Source: Erpobdella octoculata
Lineage: Eukaryota; Annelida; Clitellata; Hirudinida; Erpobdellidae
DNA: 64,000 nucleotides
Assembly (NCBI GenBank): GCA_963978895.1
Contig: OZ022238.1
Location: 43,271,846 to 43,335,845 of the forward strand
Direction: 5' to 3'
Below are positions 48,805-60,874 of this stretch, in pieces. The position numbers were made by a program, and so were the translations under genes. Under the pieces are notes generated by a model, which saw only the letters and a list, made by a program, of their open reading frames with translations, was not told the origin of the DNA and ran no database searches. Numbering within the stretch: position 1 is the stretch's first letter; the number at the start of each line of letters is the position of its first letter.

Positions 48805-49202
48805 TAAATGCATACTTGTATACTTGCATATCGCATACTTACATACTGAATACTTGCATACTGCTTACTGCATACTTTTAGGCATACCGCTTACTGCATA
48901 CTTGTATACTGCACACTTCATGCTGCATATTTCATACTTACATACTGCATATTTGCATACTGCATATTTGCATACTACATATTTGCATATTTTATAGTTG
49001 CATACTACATACTTGCATAATTGCATACTGCATAATTGCATACTGCATACTTGCATACTTGCATACTGCATACTTGCATACTTGTATACTACATACTTGC
49101 ATACTTGCATACTTGCATACTGCATACTTGCATACTTACATACTACATACTTGCATACTTGCATACTTGCATACTGCATACTTGCATACTTGCATACTGC
49201 AC
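48805..49202. repeat. CATACTTG/CATACTGC minisatellite
   Basis: About 45 units of 7-9 bases built on TTGCATAC and TGCATAC. Higher-order arrangements of 18-34 bases are visible at 49040-49200. Confidence 0.95.
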
Positions 49203-49995
49203 AGGACTACTTCCATCTACTGCTCTGAACGTCATCATCTGAACATCCATAAAATTTTATGGCTCAATAATAACGTTGAGTACATTAAGAAAAAAATTAT
49301 TAAGTAAATGTGGACATTTCGAAATGATAAAAATCTAAATTTTAACGTTTATGAATACTATTTTACATTTTATAGTATAAATCATACCAAACATAATTGC
49401 GCTAAAATAATAACTGATTTAAATATTTCCCAATAATTTTTTTATAAAATAAGAAATTGTATAAAAATTTTAAATCCCAAAAACAATGTTATACTTTTTT
49501 TTCTCAAACATTCTTTTTGGTGCGCTGCAAGAAACAATTCCATCTAAAAAATTTCGTGGATTTCAAAAGACATTGATTGTGTCAAGTTCATCTTTTCCTT
49601 CTTTTTCTCAATTTTTTTTATTTCATTTTTCTATTTCTATTTCTATTTCTTTTTGTTTTTTATTTTTAGTTATTTTTTATATTTCAAGCCCTTCTTTTTT
49701 TCCGGGAAAACAAAAGAAAACATTACTGGTTTCAATTACAATTTTATATCTCAAATGAAACAATACAATCCAGTGTTGCAAGAGATTTTTCAATTTTGCA
49801 TTTGCTGTCTTAAAATATGTCAAAATTATAGTAGGTCCAATTGAATAGCAACATTTATTATAAATTTAAAAATTTTTTTTTTATAATTTTTGTAGTCGGA
49901 TAAGCTGAATGTTTCTTTGAGAAGTGAAACATTTCCTCGTATGCCATCAATCTTCACGCTATCAAGGCACATAATGGTCGACACCACTTCACGCA
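49203..49995. other. AT-rich sequence
   Basis: T-rich 49590-49700. No gene recognised. Confidence 0.6.
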
Positions 49996-49997
49996 TA

Positions 49998-51286
49998 TCA
50001 TTCATTCATTCATTCATTCATTCATTCATTCATTCATTCATTCATTCATTCATTCATTCATTCATTCATTCATTCATTCATTCATTCATTCATTCATTCA
50101 TTCATTCATTCATTCATTCATTCATTCATTCATTCATTCATTCATTCATTCATTCATTCATTCATTCATTCATTCATTCATTCATTCATTCATTCATTCA
50201 TTCATTCATTCATTCATTCATTCATTAATTCATTCATTCATTCATTCATTCATTCATTCATTCATTCATTCATTCATTCATTCATTCATTCATTCATTCA
50301 TTCATTCATTCATTCATTCATTCATTCATTCATTCATTCATTCATTCATTCATTCATTCATTCATTCATTCATTCATTCATTCATTCATTCATTCATTCA
50401 TTCATTCATTCATTCATTCATTCATTCATTCATTCATTCATTCATTCATTCATTCATTCATTCATTCATTCATTCATTCATTCATTCATCCATCCATCCA
50501 TCCATCCATCCATCCATCCATCCATCCATCCATCCATCCATCCATCCATCCATCCATCCATCCATCCATCCATCCATCCATCCATCCATCCATCCATCCA
50601 TCCATCCATCCATCCATCCATCCATCCATCCATCCATCCATCCATCCATCCATCCATCCATCCATCCATCCATCCATCCATCCATCCATCCATCCATCCA
50701 TCCATCCATCCATCCATCCATCCATCCATCCATCCATCCATCCATCCATCCATCCATCCATCCATCCATCCATCCATCCATCCATCCATCCATCCATCCA
50801 TCCATCCATCCATCCATCCATCCATCCATCCATCCATCCATCCATCCATCCATCCATCCATCCATCCATCCATCCATCCATCCATCCATCCATCCATCCA
50901 TCCATCCATCCATCCATCCATCCATCCATCCATCCATCCATCCATCCATCCATCCATCCATCCATCCATCCATCCATCCATCCATCCATCCATCCATCCA
51001 TCCATCCATCCATCCATCCATCCATCCATCCATCCATCCATCCATCCATCCATCCATCCATCCATCCATCCATCCATCCATCCATCCATCCATCCATCCA
51101 TCCATCCATCCATCCATCCATCCATCCATCCATCCATCCATCCATCCATCCATCCATCCATCCATCCATCCATCCATCCATCCATCCATCCATCCATCCA
51201 TCCATCCATCCATCCATCCATCCATCCATCCATCCATCCATCCATCCATCCATCCATCCATTCATTCATTCATTCATTCATTCATC
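49998..51286. repeat. 1.29-kb compound tetranucleotide array: (CATT)n-(CATC)n-(CATT)n
   Basis: CATT units 49998-50486 (one interruption near 50226), then about 193 uninterrupted CATC units 50487-51258, then six or so CATT units before unique sequence. All - strand frames read Met-Asp-Gly-Trp repeats, an artefact. Confidence 0.99.
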
Positions 51287-51715
51287 TATTATAAGAAGAT
51301 ACGACTTCTTCAAATAAAACATTTGAAGAAGTAGTTTCTTCGAAGCTTAAAATTAGGCTAATTCCAATTTTCCGATTTAAAGCTTTAGAATATTTTTTAA
51401 ATTTGATAGATAAATGACACCTTTATAAAGATTTTTCAAGTTACAATCAAATCAAACTTTGAATTGTTCGGAGATAAGTTTGTGCCATGTGCAAAACGGA
51501 TCTGGAAACATTTGTAAATTTAGTTTTTTAATAATATAAATTACGTCGAATAAAAGTAGATTTCGTTATACGAATGACAAAAAAACTACTTCAATTACAT
51601 GTTACACTGAAGCAATATATAATATTTTATACAAATCATATGCAAGTCAAATAAACAAATCAAACAATGGTTATACAATGACTACTACTAGTACCATTCG
51701 AAGAACTTCGAAACA
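51287..51715. other. AT-rich sequence
   Basis: No gene or repeat recognised. Confidence 0.6.
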
Positions 51716-51719
51716 ACAA

Positions 51720-52850
51720 ACACACTTCGCATACATGTGAGACACAATCATCGCATACATGTGAGACACAATCATCATAAAAGTGAGACACTCTACATAC
51801 AAATGAGACACACTCAACATACAAATGAGACACACTCTACGTACACATCAGAGTAGTGAGACACAATCCACATACAAATGAGAGTAGTGAGACACAATCC
51901 ACATACAAATGAGAGTAGTGAGACACAATCCACATACAAATGAGACACACTCCACATACAAATGAGACACAATCCACATATAAATGAGACACACTCCACA
52001 TACAAGTGAGCACAATCCACATACAAATGAAACACACTTAACATACAAATGAGACACACTCCACATACAAGTGAGCACAATCCACATACAAATGAGACAC
52101 ACTCCACATACAAGTGAGCACAATCCACATACAAATGAAACACACTTAACATACAAATGAGACACACTCCACATACAAGTGAGCACAATCCACATACAAA
52201 TGAGACACACTCTACATACAAGTGAGCACAATCCACATACAAATGAAACACACTTAACATACAAGTGAGACACACGCCACATTCCAGTGAGACACAAGCC
52301 ACATACAAATGAGACACACTTCACATATACATGAGACACAATCCACAATCCACACTCACTCCACATATAAGTGACACATACTTCACTGAAAAATTACATA
52401 GAAGCCACACAACAGCCACTTACAAATGACACACAATCCACGTACAAATGACACACAATCCAAGTACAAATGACGCATAATATACGTACAACTGAAACAC
52501 ACAATCCACGTACAAACGACGCATAATACACGTACAACTGAAACACACTCCTTACATAAATGAAACATATTCGACATACCAACAAAACAAACTGCAAGTA
52601 CAAATGTGACTCAATCCACCTAGAAATGAGACACTCCACACACATATGAGACACATTCCACACACATATGAGACACATTCCACATACACATCAGACATAT
52701 TCCACATACAAATAAGACACACTCCACATACATATAAGACATATTCCACATACATGTGAAACACACTCCACAGACAATTTATACATTCCACATACATCTG
52801 AGACACACTCCACGTACAAACAACGTACGCTCCAAATATAAGCCACACTT
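51720..52850. repeat. 22-bp minisatellite with a 108-bp higher-order repeat
   Basis: About 50 units of ACATACAAATGAGACACACT plus CC. At 52029, 52137 and 52245 the variant GAAACACACTTAACATAC recurs every 108 bases (five units, one shortened by 2 bases), showing higher-order duplication. Units become more diverged to the right. The Cys/Val/Ser-rich - strand frames are repeat artefacts. Confidence 0.96.
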
Positions 52851-53014
52851 AAATGGCGTACATATCATACAGAAGTGATATACGACATACTGATGATAAA
52901 TTCATGTTTCGAACAAAATTTGCGAATTTTTTTTTGAATAAATTTTGAGAGTTCTGCAATCCATCCTTGTGTATTTCTTGAATACCTCTTGAATACTCAT
53001 GGTATAATCATTGT

Positions 53015-53145
53015 ATTTGTATACTTGTGTACTTTGTACTTGTGTACTTGTATGCTTGTGTAGTTTTATGCTTGTGTACTTGTATGCGTGTGTACTTGTA
53101 TACTTGTGTACTTTGTACTTGTGTACTTTTATACTTGTATGCAAT
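53015..53145. repeat. GTACTTGTAT-type minisatellite
   Basis: Units of 9-18 bases with core TGTGTACTTGTATGC. Confidence 0.9.
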
Positions 53146-53269
53146 TACGATCAAACCGTTGCAGCACAATGATGCACCGGGAAGTAATCTGGAACAAAAG
53201 CAAAAACACAAACAGCATCTCACTCAACGACAACATCACACAACAACAAAATAAACACTAACGATACAA

Positions 53270-53398
53270 AAGTTCTGAGATAGAGAGAAAGAAGGAGGAG
53301 GATGGAGAGAGGTAGGGAGAAAAAGAAGAAGAGGAAAAGAAAGAGAGAAAGAGGGAGAGGGAGAGAGAGGGAGATAGCGACAGAAAGGGAGGAGGATG
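53270..53398. repeat. GA-rich polypurine tract
   Basis: Imperfect AGAGAGGGAG sequence, polypurine over about 125 bases. Confidence 0.85.
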
Positions 53399-53542
53399 TT
53401 TCGACACGTAGAGATCAATACATTAGACGTGCAATACTTGTCGCGAGGCAATTGCATTGAAAAGGTGTTTGTAGTTGTCTGCTGTGAGTATTTCTTACTC
53501 TTATTCTTTCGCACTTTACTTTACTGCTTCCTTATTCATTCG

Positions 53543-53545
53543 ATA

Positions 53546-53641
<96 letters not shown>

Positions 53642-53753
53642 TGTATGTATGTATGTATGTATGTATGTATGTATGTATGTATGTATGTATGTATGTATGT
53701 ATGTATGTATGTATGTATGTATGTATGTATGTATGTATGTATGTATGTATGTC
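53543..53753. repeat. (TA)n-(GTAT)n microsatellite
   Basis: TA units to about 53613, then about 35 GTAT units. It is the reverse complement type of the CATA arrays at 56091, 60715 and 62541. Confidence 0.98.
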
Positions 53754-56035
53754 TATATATATGAGTGTGTGCTTTTTTCTTTTTCAATCCTTTTCCGAGA
53801 AACGAGTTTTTGTTTCAACTACTTTCAACAACCAACAGAATCGATTCCATTTTGAAGTATGGGTAGTGTTATATATATATTCATGAAAGCATTAAGTAGA
53901 GTACATCTTGTTTCAAAGTAGACAAACACACACACACACTTACAGACGTACTTACAAATATACACACTCGCAAATAATTGTTTATAACATCATATACACA
54001 CACGTAATGTTTCGATAAAAATGCCAACTTCAATGAGACCAACTTCGTTCCCAATTTCAAAACACGAACCACTAGAGAACGATCATCACAAATCGCATCC
54101 TTGCATGTGACCATAGATATATATGCATGTGACATACACATATTCGCACACAACACAAAGCTGCCACTGTAGTGGTAAAGACCAGACACACCTTCATCTG
54201 GCACACTTGCTTTAAAGAGATCTTCCTTACTCAGTTACCGCGGTGAGATGAAAGAAACGCGGCCAGGTTTTTAAATTTGAACAGTTACATGGTCACCTGT
54301 CGTCGCTTTACAACTAACCGCTCATTGGTCAACTCCCCTACGAATTTCTTCAATTACGGACAAGTATAAACAACATATTTGATAAGATGGTATTTGCTTC
54401 TGTGAACATTTGTAAGCAGAGGAGGTGTGGATTAAGATTGAAAAGTGTGGAATTGATTACCTACATCTGACGTCCACTCTCTTCAGCTATTCTTCTTTTT
54501 TTTATAAAACACAATTATCGCATTGCTTTCAACGCCCAAGGAAATTTCCACGTTTTCCAATATTTATCTAATCCCGGATTACGATGTCGGATATGTTCTT
54601 GTTCAATTAAAATAAAAATCAGCACCAAAGCTAAGAATAAAACCGACCATTCTGCCGCAGGGACCCCCATTGCCAGCACAGACATTTCCCCCCTTCCTTC
54701 GCATCTCCTCCTCTCACACACTCTGCTTTCTAAGGAGCGGGCAACATTGGAAAATTGCAAGCATTAACAGCACTGTTGGAGTCTAATCAAAGCGTCATTT
54801 GGTCGCCACACAGACTGCATTGGCAGTGTTATTTATGAAGTCGTGTGTGTTTGCTGGGAAGGAAGAAATTGAATATCAAGAATAATGAAGAAAATTTTTT
54901 TTTTTGGAAGTTTTATGTTTCTTAATTTCTGTGATTGTTTATTCAGAATATTATATAATGTTTTGTTTTATTTATTTATGACTGAAAAAAGAAACAAATT
55001 AGCAAAAATAAAAAAGGTGCGAAGATGAAATAAAATATCTTTTATAGAAGTCTTTCGTCTGTGTTAACATCGTGCATTATGGAAGAGCGTGTCATTTCTT
55101 TTTCACCTTTTCGTCTTAAAGTTCCACTTAGCTTTCTGTTTTTAAGTGTTTTTTTTCTCATGAAAAGTTTAAAGGATGAAATGAAATTGAGTTAAAGTTA
55201 AAAACAACAACACGAAACAAGCAATGTTACTCAATATTTCAGATGTCGGCGTATTACTGATGAGCCAGTCGTAAAGATTTCCAGATGTACGAGTATTATA
55301 GACGTAACGTAATACAGTACACGGTTTTAAGTGTACCCGTATTACAAATGCATGAGTATTACGAGTGTACGTGTATTACAAATTATAAGTGTTACAGATG
55401 CTCGCGTTTTACTCTTCAAAAAATTAAAAAGCCGAAAAAACGAAATTATTTAAAGTTAATATTTTAAATCATTTTCTTTTGAAAAATATTAAATTTTTCT
55501 GTGGTGAATCTCTTTGATCTACCCACGCGTGTTACTTTAAAATTATTGTTCTGCTTTCCACGTTAGATCAAACAAGTGAAAGTTAAAAAATAATTTTTCA
55601 TACACCACGCTCTTTAGATTACCGGTGGAAGGGATTGTCGTAGGTACTTTTAAAAAAAAAAATTAAAACTTTCTCCGCATTTTAGTCCCCCCACATTTTG
55701 TTCTAAAACTTCCTTCAAATTCATTTTTAAAAAATTGAAAAACTCTCTCTTAATTTCGTTTAACCTTTATTACGTAAAATAGACTTGTTCAAAGTTGCTT
55801 GAAATCTTCAAACTTTTTTACGTAATCTGAACTTGAATTTAATTACGCAATAACCTTGGATGGTCGTACATAGGCACTTTTGGCCTGGAGAGTTTTTTGG
55901 TCATAAAAAAGTTAAAAACAATTTAACAAAATTTAAAAAATACTATATGGCTTTCTACACTTTGAACTATATCTCCATGTCAAATTTCGTTAAAAATAGT
56001 CTAACGGTTTGGATTTCCATAAAAGACAAACAATC
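53754..56035. other. Intronic sequence upstream of the SUEL exons
   Basis: No exon recognised. A - strand frame at 54760-54515 (81 codons) includes a hydrophobic run, AEWSVLFLALVLIFILIEQ, but no gene context or homology, and I do not call it. 55250-55400 has GTACGAGTATTAC-type imperfect repeats. Confidence 0.4.
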
Positions 56036-56038
56036 AGT

Positions 56039-56246
<208 letters not shown>

Positions 56247-56466
56247 CAAGGAAGTAATTTTTGAAATTGGTGGGATGTATAATGCGGAATTGAGCGGTTT
56301 TTAAACAAATAAATAGCTTCCGGAAATTCGTGCATCAAAGACATTTATACTGTTTTTTTAAATTCATATTTTGTTTATCTTCCGCATCCATTGTTTCAGT
56401 GCTTTAATTTTTTTTGAATTATTTATTTTAAAAACAACCGAATAATGTTTTTTTTTCATCTGCAAG

Positions 56467-56575
56467 GTTCTCAGTCGAAAGAAGTCTGCCAGTGGGAAAC
56501 GTTCAGCGCCAACTGTTCAGCCACTGAAGTCGTCCTCATTGAATCTGCAACTTACGGAAGATTAAAAACGGGCAG
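56467..56575 (+). CDS. SUEL-type (rhamnose/galactose-binding) lectin domain exon 1, EVA-1-like
   Basis: Encodes VCQWETFSANCS then ATEVVLIESATYGRLKTG and enters the next exon at GRC. This is the N-terminal half of a SUEL lectin domain: first and second cysteines and the diagnostic SATYGR ligand-binding motif. The second SUEL domain of human EVA1C has SATYGR at the same place. The acceptor is TTTTTTTTTCATCTGCAAG (56466), giving phase 1 entry; an alternative acceptor at 56474 is possible. The donor is AG|GTGATT. Such domains occur in EVA-1, latrophilins and secreted lectins. Function is carbohydrate or surface-receptor binding outside the cell. The pair of exons forms a 1-1 symmetric module. Confidence 0.88.
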
Positions 56576-57544
56576 GTGATTAGTTGCACCGGAAGATGGT
56601 TTTATCACGTGTGGTTACAAGTGCACATTCGCTAAAAAAAATTAAATTATATGTATATATACGCATTTATTCACTTATTCGACCAGTTGTTTTAATTTAA
56701 ATATTAACCAACTTGGCTTCACCTTTCGAAGCATGAATAAAGAAGGAGGGAAAGAAACATTCATTTTATGATTAGCAACTTTGGTATTTTCTATGTACTA
56801 ATATTGGATTCTCAAAATAATTGCTATAAAAGACTCTAAACTACAGTAAACGTTTTATAGAGCGGTATCCTCAAGAGCGGCTGTTAAGAGAAACGGACAC
56901 TTTTGTTCGGAGCGGAATTTTTAAAATCTGTATCATTGTATGCAATGTATACTATACATACTTATCTATATCATTGTATACATACTTTTATTTTTTTTTT
57001 TATAATAGTTTATAGTCCTTTACACCAAGTGTTTTAAGACTCTAATGGTTGTATGTAGGAAGCACTTGAGTACTTCCTGTCGTGGACCAGAATTTGATCC
57101 TTTTTACTTTTTATCTCCTCCTTTCTCCAGGCTTGGGACTGGCTCGCTATTAGCGAGGCGGAGTTATACATACTTATCTGTATCATTGTATACATAGTTA
57201 TCTGTATCATTGTATACCTACTTATCTGTATCATTGTATGTATAATGATTTGCGTATTTTACAGTTCTTACGTTTGTCTGTTTAATTGTACGTCTACTCG
57301 TGAGTCTGTCCGTTCGTCCTTGGACTCCAAAGCTTGGAGTACTTGTTGAATGTTTGCTCATCATTTTGCGTGTTTAATTAGATTTAAATTAACATTAAAA
57401 CTATTCTTCGAAATTTTGTTTCTTAACATATTTACTAATTTTGATTACACCGTTATGAAAAAATAATCCTCAATAATATTAATAGTATTAATAAATATGG
57501 GAAGAATAATAATTATCTAAATCCACTTTTTCCACACTGGACAG

Positions 57545-57726
57545 GTGTATAAAGATCGGTTACCACATGCTCAATTGTTCTTCAGACGTACAACACTTGG
57601 CCGATTGGAACTGTTCAGGATGGCAGAGGTGCGATATTGAAGTCGTCAAGTTCTCCCTGCTCGGAGTTCACCCCTGTTCAGAGGAACTGACCTCCTACTT
57701 GGATGTTACATACAAGTGCGTGCCAG
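57545..57726 (+). CDS. SUEL-type lectin domain exon 2, EVA-1-like
   Basis: After acceptor CTGGACAG it reads CIKIGYHMLNCSSDVQHLAD then WNCSGWQRCDIEV ... HPCSEELTSYLDVTYKCVP and ends at the consensus donor G|GTGAGT in phase 1. Joined to exon 1 the domain has eight cysteines in the order of the human EVA1C second domain, with the RC.I.V, PC...YL.V.Y.C signature of the family. The codon for Arg is split AG|G across the intron, which supports both borders. The gene must continue beyond this exon, but further exons were not recognised in 57727-64000, and any transmembrane or first SUEL domain is not seen. The gene is EVA-1-like by domain only; latrophilin or another SUEL protein is possible. Confidence 0.9.
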
Positions 57727-58345
57727 GTGAGTCGGTTGCTGCTGGGGTTTCCTGCTGGGGCTTCAGGTGTTCATTTCCAGACGTGTGTGCTGGAAAATAA
57801 TTTGAAAAATACTCCGAGAAATGTTATTGACAAAAAATATTCGTTTCATCGCGTTGCAAAATTGGATGGAAAAAAACCATTTTTTTGAGATTTTTTTTCG
57901 ATCGACATTTTAAAAATTCTCAAAATTTTTATCGTAAACTTATTTTAAAAAATTAAAAAACAAAATAAGAAAATTTCACTAAACCATTCCGTTTATTTCA
58001 TCAATTTGAATTATTATTATGTTTTATTATTATTTTTATAATTTGAATTTTATATTTTGTTTTATAATCATTTGCTTATTTACGAATTTTTATTTGCCTC
58101 TAACATTTTTTATGTTCTGCCTTTTCTTATTTCAAATGTTTTTATTAACTTTCACTTATCGGAATATCATTAAAAAATTTGCCTACCTCAAAAAAATTAT
58201 AGTTAAATTAAACAAAAATAAAATTTAAAAATTTAAGAAGCAAAAATTTTTGAAAGATAATTTAAAGATGCATAACGATAATGACGACAAAATTTGCATT
58301 GTCATAGTAACTGTAAAAATCTTTTGTTTAATATTCAGCTGAGTA
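57727..58345. other. AT-rich sequence after the SUEL exon
   Basis: Very AT-rich, with no exon recognised. Confidence 0.6.
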
Positions 58346-58900
58346 ATATTATTAAATCCTTTATATTAACTCCACCGTGTTTGCTTGCTTGCTTCCGTGC
58401 TTGATTGAGTCATACTACTCAGAAAACCAACTTTCTGTTATCCCTTCAAGTTGTAATTTAGTAGATTTATTTGCTGCTGCGGATTCTACATTCTGTTAAA
58501 TTTTTAAAATGATTTGTCAAAATTTAAGGGACTTATAGAATTAAATCAAAGAAACTTTTAAAAAAATTAAATAATTTATTTTATTTAAAAAATCATTCTA
58601 TTAGTTTTTGGTTCTTATATTTAATTTTTACATTTAAAAATTTATAATAAAATATTTTTTTATTTCATATTGATTCGAAAATAACTTATATTTTCAATCC
58701 TCACAATCAAATTGAAATTTGGTGGGCTTATTTGTTTCTGCGGATTTTACATTCTGTTAAATTTTCAGATTGATTGGACAAAATTTGAGTGTATTATAAA
58801 ATGAAGTCAATTAAAACTTTGATTTTTTTTTATAAATTACACATTTCTTGTAGAGAAACGAACTTTGAATTTTTAGTTTATTTAAAGAGAGCGACAAAAT
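58346..58900. repeat. Degenerate dispersed repeat with TTGC tract, second copy
   Basis: 58346-58700 aligns with 44236-44590. 58700-58820 repeats the block TTTGGTGGGCTTATTTG ... GATTGGACAAAATTTG, so the element is present in two overlapping pieces. Confidence 0.75.
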
Positions 58901-59428
58901 TATAAAATAAATATTTAAAAAAAAGTGTTTACGGTTTTCTTGTTACAATACGATGTCGCTATGAACTTTTATAACTTTCTTAAAAGCACGATTTTAATTA
59001 ATTAAATTAACTTTCATTTGTTTTGTTTGGTTTTCATTTTCATCTCCACTCCTCACTGCAAATTGTCATTTTCTATTATTTTTTCCCAATCTTCTTTTTT
59101 TCTCGCCATTTTTGTGTTTCTTTTAATTTATCTTTGATGGAATGTGCAGTGATGTACCTGTGAAGTTGTTTCGTCATCCGAACTGAAAAAAAATAATTTT
59201 CAATAAAAAACTGCCGTTAAAAATGAAACAGAAAATAATTTTGCACGCTCAAGTCAATAAAGAAATTATTCTGTGATCATCATCGCTGATGCTGAAAAAG
59301 CGATGCATGTCAGCTGATTTGCAGGGCAGAAGAAGACGAGCAGGAGAAGAACGAATAAAAGAAGTAAAAAAAAGGGAGAAAAAGATAGAGAGAAAGAGAG
59401 AGAGAGAAAAAAAAAAGAGAGCGAGAGA

Positions 59429-59469
<41 letters not shown>

Positions 59470-60690
59470 GGGCGGCCGATACAAGCGTACGTACGCATGA
59501 CAGATGAACAACTTGGAGACGCCTTTATTCGTGCAAATAAAAATTAATTGCTGCAGAAAAATAAAGTTAAGAGTGGTCGGAACGGGCCCGCTGTGGCTAT
59601 AATGCCGTCGTAGCACTCCGGCCGTGTAAATAACCCGGGTGGACTTATAATGTCCTTCTTGTTCCTCGGCCATCTTCATTGGACCAGGACAGAAGAGGCA
59701 CCAGTGCAGAAGGTTGATATAACAAAATATTATTTATTTCCCTATTTTTTAGTCAATTTCTTTTTTTCTTGTGTTATTTCTCTTTTTCTCTTTTTCTGTT
59801 TCTCTTTTTATCTCTTTCCATCTTTTCTCTTTCTTTTATTCTCTCTCTTTCTCGTTCTCCTTCTGCTTCATTTCTGATGTTTTTGCAAATCAATTTTGAC
59901 GCCAGCAGCACTGGGACATTGGGCAGCAACACAATCAACTTCATTGAAATCCACGCCTCTCATTTGACAACTTCCACGTTTTATTTTTTTTTTCGGTTCA
60001 AAATTTTTTTGAATTCAAAATTTTACAAAAAATAACCAATTTTTCATCTGCCTACATCCAGATTTAATAATTAAACTAGTTTTATATTCTACCATTAGTT
60101 GGAGAAATGCATTAATTGAAATAAGCATAGTAATCTCGTTGAAGTGGAAAGTAACAATTGGAGATTGCAATCGATGGACAGATCAATGTGTCAGACGCTA
60201 TCGAGAAGAATTGATGAACTGATCCGAAGTCCTGATCACTCCGCTGAGGCGCCGTTTAAAAATTCCTTTTCGATTTTCTGATTAGATATTATTTCATCTC
60301 CGAGTTTTGAAGTATTGAAATTTATTAATTTTTGGAAGGACGCAAAAAGAAACATTGGAGCAGCTTTGGTCTTTACGTTAACTTTTAGCTACCGCCAGAA
60401 ATGTTTAGTTGACTTTTTGTTGGTTATTAATTTCAACAAATATTGAAATTAAGCTTTTGGCTGGTAATTTGTTTGAATTTCTCAAGGTTGTCAAACACGG
60501 AAATGTTGGTTTTCTTCTTTTGCATGGATGAGATGTCATCATTTTAGGCAATGTCATTTGCTGGGTGACATCTCTTCAATTTATTCGATGCCTTTGCTGC
60601 ATTTCTTAGAAAGTAATTTATAGATTCTTGAGTCATCAATCAAAATTATTCAATCCAAAATACACATCAGTAATCTTACAAGAAAAAAAG
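58901..60690. other. Intergenic/intronic sequence with GA and TC tracts
   Basis: (GA)n at about 59395-59468; T/C-rich 59755-59875. 59480-59720 is balanced unique sequence; 59880-59970 and 60130-60260 are further unique stretches. None shows a recognised domain with splice sites. Confidence 0.4.
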
Positions 60691-60694
60691 TAAC

Positions 60695-60874
60695 ATAAAT
60701 AATACAAACAAACAAACAAACATACATACATACATACATACAAATAAACATACATTCATACATACATACATACATACATACATACATACATACATACATA
60801 CATACATACATACAAATAAACATACATTCATACATACATACATACATACATACATACATACATACATACATACA
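60695..60874. repeat. (CATA)n microsatellite, left of second Helitron-like element
   Basis: CATA units with a few AAATAAACATACATT interruptions, ending TACATACA before the element. Confidence 0.97.

Noticed and set aside
50478..51269. 263-codon frames of Met-Asp-Gly-Trp repeats
   Set aside because: Pure consequence of a tetranucleotide array whose every frame lacks stops on that strand.
51814..52366. Cys/Val-rich frames of 167-172 codons on the - strand
   Set aside because: They follow the 22-bp minisatellite in several frames at once, with no signal peptide or splice context.
54515..54760. 81-codon frame with a hydrophobic segment on the - strand
   Set aside because: No homology, no neighbouring exon on that strand, and it lies inside the presumed intron of a + strand gene.
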